Source: Candidatus Coatesiibacteriota bacterium (GTDB lineage Bacteria > B130-G9). From it: 19,495 nt of DNA. The stretch spans positions 1 to 19,495 of the forward strand of contig QMNL01000004.1 of assembly GCA_003647755.1 (NCBI GenBank). Direction: 5' to 3'. Below the pieces are notes generated by a model. That model was given only the letters and a program-made list of their open reading frames with translations, was not told the origin of the DNA and searched no databases. Made by a program: the position numbers and the translations under genes. Below, piece after piece: positions 15,960-19,495 of this stretch (position 1 is its first letter; each line of letters begins with the position of its first letter).

Positions 15960-15988
15960 CTTGCACAGAAAAGTCGGCTATTTGTCAA
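15960..15988 (-). promoter_or_regulatory. Candidate promoter of the GT-C glycosyltransferase gene
   Basis: Reading the minus strand, a perfect TTGACA (15988-15983) is followed after 17 bases by TGCAAG (15965-15960). The -10 match is poor (3 of 6), so the site is supported mainly by the -35 hexamer and the exact spacing. It lies about 80 bp upstream of the gene start. Confidence 0.3.
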
Positions 15989-16041
15989 CTACGCGACCCC
16001 CATACTGCACCCGCTTGGGTCACCGTGGCGCAGGCCCCAGC

Positions 16042-16836
16042 CTATGCGTGAGGCGCGAAGAAATCCCGGTCTGATTCGTGCAATGAGAGGATTCTGGGTC
16101 CATTCGGGGTGATGGCGATTGCATGCTCAAATTGTGCTGAAAGTCGCCCGTCAGCAGTTACAGCTGTCCATTGGTCCTTCTTGATCTTCAGCCTATAAGT
16201 TCCCTCGTTTATCATGGGCTCGATACAGATGACCATCCCAACCTGGATTGGCAGCCCGTGGCCCTTTCGGCCATAGTGTGGCACCTGTGGGTCCTCGTGT
16301 AGCGAACGGCCGAGGCCGTGGCCAACGAAATCTCGGACAACTGAGAACCCATGCGATTCGACGTAAGTCTGAATTGCGTATCCAATGTCTCCCAGCGTGT
16401 TTCCGGGCTGCGCAGCCTCGATCGCTAGCTTGAGAGCCATCTTGGTTACATCGAATAACCGTTTGGCTGTCGGCTTGGGCTTGCCGACCAGGACTGAGAT
16501 CGCTGTATCGCCGTGAAAGCCGTTCTTGAGCACACCGATGTCGAGCTTGAGCAGGTCTCCCGCCTTCAATCTCCGGTCAGAGGGAATGCCGTGGACAATC
16601 TCCTCATTGATGCTTGTCGTTATCGAGGCCGGGAACGGAGGCAGTCCCGCCATGGAATAGCCCTTGAAGGACGGCGTCGCTCCGCTTTCGATGATGAGCT
16701 GCTCTGCCATCTCATCGAGCTCTTTGGTTGTAACACCGGGCTTTGCGGCAAGACTTAGTTCGTGTAGAACGTGCGCCGCTATCTGGCATGAATGCCAGAG
16801 TGCATCTATTTCTCTGGTGCTCTTGAGGTCTATCAT
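16042..16836 (-). CDS. map: Type I methionine aminopeptidase
   Basis: The enzyme removes the initiator methionine from nascent cytoplasmic proteins. At 264 residues it has the compact bacterial type Ia length, lacking an N-terminal extension. All five dinuclear-metal ligands are visible: D99 (L-D-I-G), D110 (H-G-D-T), H173 (V-G-H-G-L-G), E206 (C-I-E-P-M-I) and E237 (Q-F-E-H-A). H82 in V-H-G-I-P is the conserved substrate-contact His. The S1-pocket segment reads S-I-T-T-S-I-N-E-E, with Thr where Cys is frequent. The gene starts 24 bp after the primase-helicase stop on the same strand, so they are probably co-transcribed. The usual bacterial partners of map (secY, adk, infA, ribosomal genes) are absent. 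This may be a second copy; the rest of the genome would tell. Confidence 0.95.
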   Translation of the reverse strand: MIDLKSTREIDALWHSCQIAAHVLHELSLAAKPGVTTKELDEMAEQLIIESGATPSFKGYSMAGLPPFPASITTSINEEIVHGIPSDRRLKAGDLLKLDIGVLKNGFHGDTAISVLVGKPKPTAKRLFDVTKMALKLAIEAAQPGNTLGDIGYAIQTYVESHGFSVVRDFVGHGLGRSLHEDPQVPHYGRKGHGLPIQVGMVICIEPMINEGTYRLKIKKDQWTAVTADGRLSAQFEHAIAITPNGPRILSLHESDRDFFAPHA

Positions 16837-16860
16837 CTCAGCTCGATCGTGGCAGCTGGA

Positions 16861-19236
16861 CTAGTCGGTGATATCGACGAGTCGGCAATACTTGGGCTCA
16901 AAACCAACCGCCACGGGTGAGCTCGGCCTCTTTCCCATTGCGTTCTTCTGAAACATCACCATCAGCCTGTCGATGGGAAACTTGCTGGCGCCTATCTCGC
17001 CAATTGGTGAATATGGCACATGATGGAGGCTGAGTATTGTCGTTGCGTATGGTTCCACGCGCAGAGAGACTGAAAGCGGCACTTCCGCAAGGTCCCCTCC
17101 CTCGGACCTAACCCGCTCAACCCAGGGTGTGTTCGTTACGAGCAGCGGGGCCTTGACGCGCTTGGCCCCGTCGAGGAGGTCTCTGGCTGCCGAGCCTAAC
17201 TGCGTCTCGGTCTCGATCGGCGAGGTCTTGTCCCAAGCCAGCATCCCAAGGCTATCGACAACAATCAGGCCGATCGCCACGTTCTCCGACATCATCTGGC
17301 ATATTTCCTGAATGTCTGAGGCGCAGTAACGTGTATGGAACGGCTCCTCGATCACAACTAGCTTGTCCCTGTACTTGGTGAACTCCTCGACCGCGTTGAT
17401 ATATCTCTGATAGTTACTCCCTCCTGCCTCCAGCTGCTTCTCAACTATCTGCTCGTGAGGTATCTCAAACTCGTTGGAGATCAGCATATTGAAGACGGCC
17501 ATGCGAGAGTTCTCAAAGCTAAAGAACAACACCGACTGATCGGAGCTTCTAAGAAGATGTGAAATCAAATGGATACAGAACGTAGTCTTGCCAGCGCCGG
17601 GCAAACCGGAGACGAGCGTCATCTCGCCAGGCCGCAACGACATACACTCATCAAGCTTCGTCAATCCCGTCTTTAGCCCTGGTTTTGAGGCCTCGTACGC
17701 CTCTACAACGTCCCGCGGGTTGTAGAAGGACCGCATCAGCTCGTCCTCAGACACCGTCATGACCGAGACCTCCTCGAGGTCCTCGGTATTGACCGACCAG
17801 GAGAAGCCCATGTCCAGATCGTCCTTGCGCTTCGTCTCTAATTGGTCGATAACCTTGTGCACCAGCGTCTCAATGCTTTCGCCCGATCCTGTCTTTTCCA
17901 GCTGCTCCAGGACTATGCACCAGAAATGCGGGTCCCACTTTATCTTGTCGCCGATCTCATAAACGAACTCTTTGCCGTCAGCCGCGGCCAGCTCCAGGCT
18001 CGCCTTGGCCGCAGCACGTCTTGCCTCGGCGAGGCTGCTCTCCTTAGTAAGGTCAAACTTAGAGCTCAGTTCCTTCCCGAGCCAGCGACCAATCGAGTAA
18101 AGCCCCGAACGGCTCACCATGCACTTGTCAAAGTAATCATAACCACGACTCTTGACCAGATCCCTCAGGTCCTCCACACCATCGGGCAACGCCATCACGT
18201 CCGCCTTAACGCCAAGCTCGCAAATGATCGATGCAAAATCGGCCGTCAACTCCCGAGCCTCTGGTGTAGTCGGCGTCGCAAAAATAAAATGCTCCGCACC
18301 GAGCTCCTGCAAAGCCCTGAGTTTCTCTATCGTAGGCTTAAGCCCAAGCCCCAGCGACAGCATTTGCTTGAATATCTTGAATGTCTTGTTGCTCTCGTGC
18401 TGTATCGTGATTGTGTCCACCTCTGAGGCCGCAAGCCAAGCGCTTCGCTCGCTAGCTATCATCGGCGTCGCCTGCTCAAGTCCAAACAGCGAGACCTTCT
18501 GGAGGTCCTCAGTGAAACCAGGCATCGGCATCCTTTTTCTCGGATTTGTCGGTTCCGTGCCAATGAATCCTGTGATATTGCCCAACGCGTCACCAAAGCC
18601 GTAAAGAAGCGGGTATTGCGACTCAATCTCATCTGAAAAGACGCCAGCCGCCTCGACAAAGTCCTTGTGAATACCCATCTTCTCAAGATAGTCCCGAATA
18701 TCGCTCCCTTTCGTGTACAACCCAATGGGGAACGCCATCAGCGCCCGGTCGGTAATCCCCATCTCTCTAAAATAGCCCTTAGCTGCAGTCGCCGCCGGCG
18801 AACTGCTGTGCTGAAACGACTTCGAGAAGTAATGGTTCAACACGCCGAAAACCGTCAGCTTCTTCCATGTGGCCTCCATCTCCTGCCAGTCGCTCTCCGA
18901 GAGCTCAAGGTCTGACAGGTCAACGGCTGCTTTTTGAGCCAAGAGCGCCACGCCGTCCCGAAGCGACCCCGCCTTCTTTGCGGCTGTTGTCAGCCAGTTA
19001 CCGCGATACCCGCACATCCTACAGGAACCACCAGGCCAAGCCTTCGGCATAATGAAACTCTGTCTCGCCCCCTGGTGCTTAGGATTGGGGCACATAGCAA
19101 TGTAGGCCGTCTCGCCCTCCTTGAAGCGCTTGAGCGGCGAGATGCCCTCCGGGCCCCAAACCGCGTCGTGGGTGAGCTTGGCGAACAACCTCTCAGTAAC
19201 TGCATAATACACGTTCACGCCGGCAGCCTTGTCCAT
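16861..19236 (-). CDS. Twinkle-like primase-helicase (zinc ribbon, degenerate TOPRIM, DnaB-type RecA motor)
   Basis: This is a fused DnaG/DnaB-type replication protein. Numbering is from the upstream ATG at 19242. A CHC2-like zinc ribbon has C51-x4-H56 ... C74-x2-C77. A primase N-core-like stretch (L-L-Y-G-F-G-D-A-L-G-N-I-T-G-F-I-G, 212-228) precedes a TOPRIM-like fold (261-368) starting I-A-S-E-R (E265) and ending M-A-L-P-D-G-V-E-D-L. Where active TOPRIMs carry D-x-D-x-A-G, the sequence is F-A-T-P-T-T-P-E-A-R (321-330), so primase activity looks lost. The hexameric helicase motor (524-793) has Walker A G-L-P-G-A-G-K-T-T (546-554), the F-S-F-E-N-S motif with E577, Walker B L-I-V-V-D-S (659-664), and a DnaB-like F-Q-K-N-A-M-G-K-R end. 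The start at 19236 is preferred on RBS spacing. Map follows 24 bp later. A phage, plasmid or organelle-Twinkle relative is possible; no phage genes adjoin it. Confidence 0.83.
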   Translation of the reverse strand: MDKAAGVNVYYAVTERLFAKLTHDAVWGPEGISPLKRFKEGETAYIAMCPNPKHQGARQSFIMPKAWPGGSCRMCGYRGNWLTTAAKKAGSLRDGVALLAQKAAVDLSDLELSESDWQEMEATWKKLTVFGVLNHYFSKSFQHSSSPAATAAKGYFREMGITDRALMAFPIGLYTKGSDIRDYLEKMGIHKDFVEAAGVFSDEIESQYPLLYGFGDALGNITGFIGTEPTNPRKRMPMPGFTEDLQKVSLFGLEQATPMIASERSAWLAASEVDTITIQHESNKTFKIFKQMLSLGLGLKPTIEKLRALQELGAEHFIFATPTTPEARELTADFASIICELGVKADVMALPDGVEDLRDLVKSRGYDYFDKCMVSRSGLYSIGRWLGKELSSKFDLTKESSLAEARRAAAKASLELAAADGKEFVYEIGDKIKWDPHFWCIVLEQLEKTGSGESIETLVHKVIDQLETKRKDDLDMGFSWSVNTEDLEEVSVMTVSEDELMRSFYNPRDVVEAYEASKPGLKTGLTKLDECMSLRPGEMTLVSGLPGAGKTTFCIHLISHLLRSSDQSVLFFSFENSRMAVFNMLISNEFEIPHEQIVEKQLEAGGSNYQRYINAVEEFTKYRDKLVVIEEPFHTRYCASDIQEICQMMSENVAIGLIVVDSLGMLAWDKTSPIETETQLGSAARDLLDGAKRVKAPLLVTNTPWVERVRSEGGDLAEVPLSVSLRVEPYATTILSLHHVPYSPIGEIGASKFPIDRLMVMFQKNAMGKRPSSPVAVGFEPKYCRLVDITD

Positions 19237-19244
19237 ACACATAT

Positions 19245-19250
19245 CCCCTC
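19245..19250 (-). promoter_or_regulatory. Shine-Dalgarno favouring the second ATG of the primase-helicase
   Basis: Minus-strand GAGGGG (19250-19245) lies only 2 bases from the ATG at 19242 but 8 bases from the ATG at 19236. Normal spacing argues for initiation at 19236, giving 791 residues. Confidence 0.55.
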
Positions 19251-19303
19251 GTCAACTCGCAATTATGACATACGCCAATTGTCCAAAAGATCCGAATGCC
19301 ATT

Positions 19304-19332
19304 ACGATATTGGTGAGGGGCTTTCAAGTCAA
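19304..19332 (-). promoter_or_regulatory. Candidate sigma70 promoter of the primase-helicase/map transcript
   Basis: On the minus strand TTGACT (19332-19327; 5 of 6) and TATCGT (19309-19304; 4 of 6) are separated by 17 bases. Transcription would start near 19297, leaving a leader of about 60 bases. This is the best match to the consensus upstream of the gene. Confidence 0.5.
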
Positions 19333-19380
19333 GTGCCTCGTCAGAGGAGTTTCCGCAATCGTGCCCGGGCCTGCTCAACT

Positions 19381-19487
19381 GAAGGCGTCCTTCCTGCATC
19401 CCCGTAAGGGGATGAACGTGAGTAGCCGTAGGTGCAACCTACGGATCAACGCCAAAGAAGAAAAGGAAAACAGCCCTGAAAGGGCTG
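19381..19487. repeat. Cluster of four small perfect palindromes (REP-like element)
   Basis: Four hairpins follow one another: GAAGG/CCTTC around CGT (19381-19393); CATCCCC/GGGGATG around GTAA (19397-19414); CCGTAGGT/ACCTACGG around GCA (19426-19444); and CAGCCCT/AGGGCTG around GAA (19471-19487). A purine-rich run (19454-19470) lies between the last two. All are perfect stems of 5-8 bp with 3-4 base loops. Such density is not expected by chance and resembles REP/BIME-type or transposase-associated terminal repeats. It lies upstream of the primase-helicase promoter and may continue past the window edge. No transposase is visible here. Confidence 0.6.
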
Positions 19488-19495
19488 AACATAGC

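Noticed and set aside
17842..18426. Plus-strand open frame of 194 codons inside the primase-helicase gene
   Set aside because: It is antisense to the conserved TOPRIM/helicase reading frame and has no start signal or recognisable domain.
19381..19487. CRISPR array
   Set aside because: The four palindromes differ from each other in sequence and spacing; there is no repeated unit with spacers.

Overview
The window reads as chromosomal DNA from a GC-rich, diderm (Gram-negative type) bacterium, probably from a poorly cultivated lineage. A lipoprotein RND adaptor with its inner-membrane pump implies an outer membrane. A GldA/F/G-like ABC cassette, a GT-C glycosyltransferase and a very large secreted multidomain protein are typical of deep-branching environmental phyla. 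I see no rRNA, tRNA or CRISPR array, and no transposase or integrase gene. The phylum cannot be named from this sequence alone.

Layout. Plus strand, 1-5830: the ribosome silencing factor RsfS (possibly continuing upstream of the window) abuts a lipoprotein membrane-fusion protein, which overlaps its RND efflux pump. After a 93-bp gap comes a NeuB-type sialic/legionaminic acid synthase with no other nonulosonate gene nearby. Minus strand, 5993-9337: one 1114-residue exported protein. It has a glutamine-amidotransferase-like region, a transglutaminase-like Cys/His core and two tandem C-terminal beta domains. A 339-bp divergent intergenic region (9338-9676) carries stacked inverted repeats next to a perfect TTGACA hexamer. 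Plus strand, 9677-14011: a tight four-gene operon of ABC ATPase, ABC-2 permease, GldG-like auxiliary protein and DUF4340-type protein with a strongly basic tail. Minus strand, 14199-19242: a Twinkle-like primase-helicase, then 24 bp later type I methionine aminopeptidase, then a GT-C family membrane glycosyltransferase. The right edge (19381-19487) holds four perfect small palindromes in a row, resembling a REP-like mobile or structural repeat.

How the genes relate. The adaptor and RND pump form a tripartite efflux system lacking its outer-membrane channel in this window. The four Gld-like genes are one membrane complex by arrangement. NeuB and the GT-C enzyme both point to surface glycan synthesis but are not linked to each other. 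The two most unusual proteins are the primase-helicase, whose TOPRIM fold seems to have lost its acidic catalytic residues while the helicase motor is intact, and the secreted transglutaminase-like protein with its unusual domain combination. No clearly new multi-gene system can be proven from the sequence alone. The best candidates are the helicase-MetAP pair, the large secreted protein and the terminal palindrome cluster.
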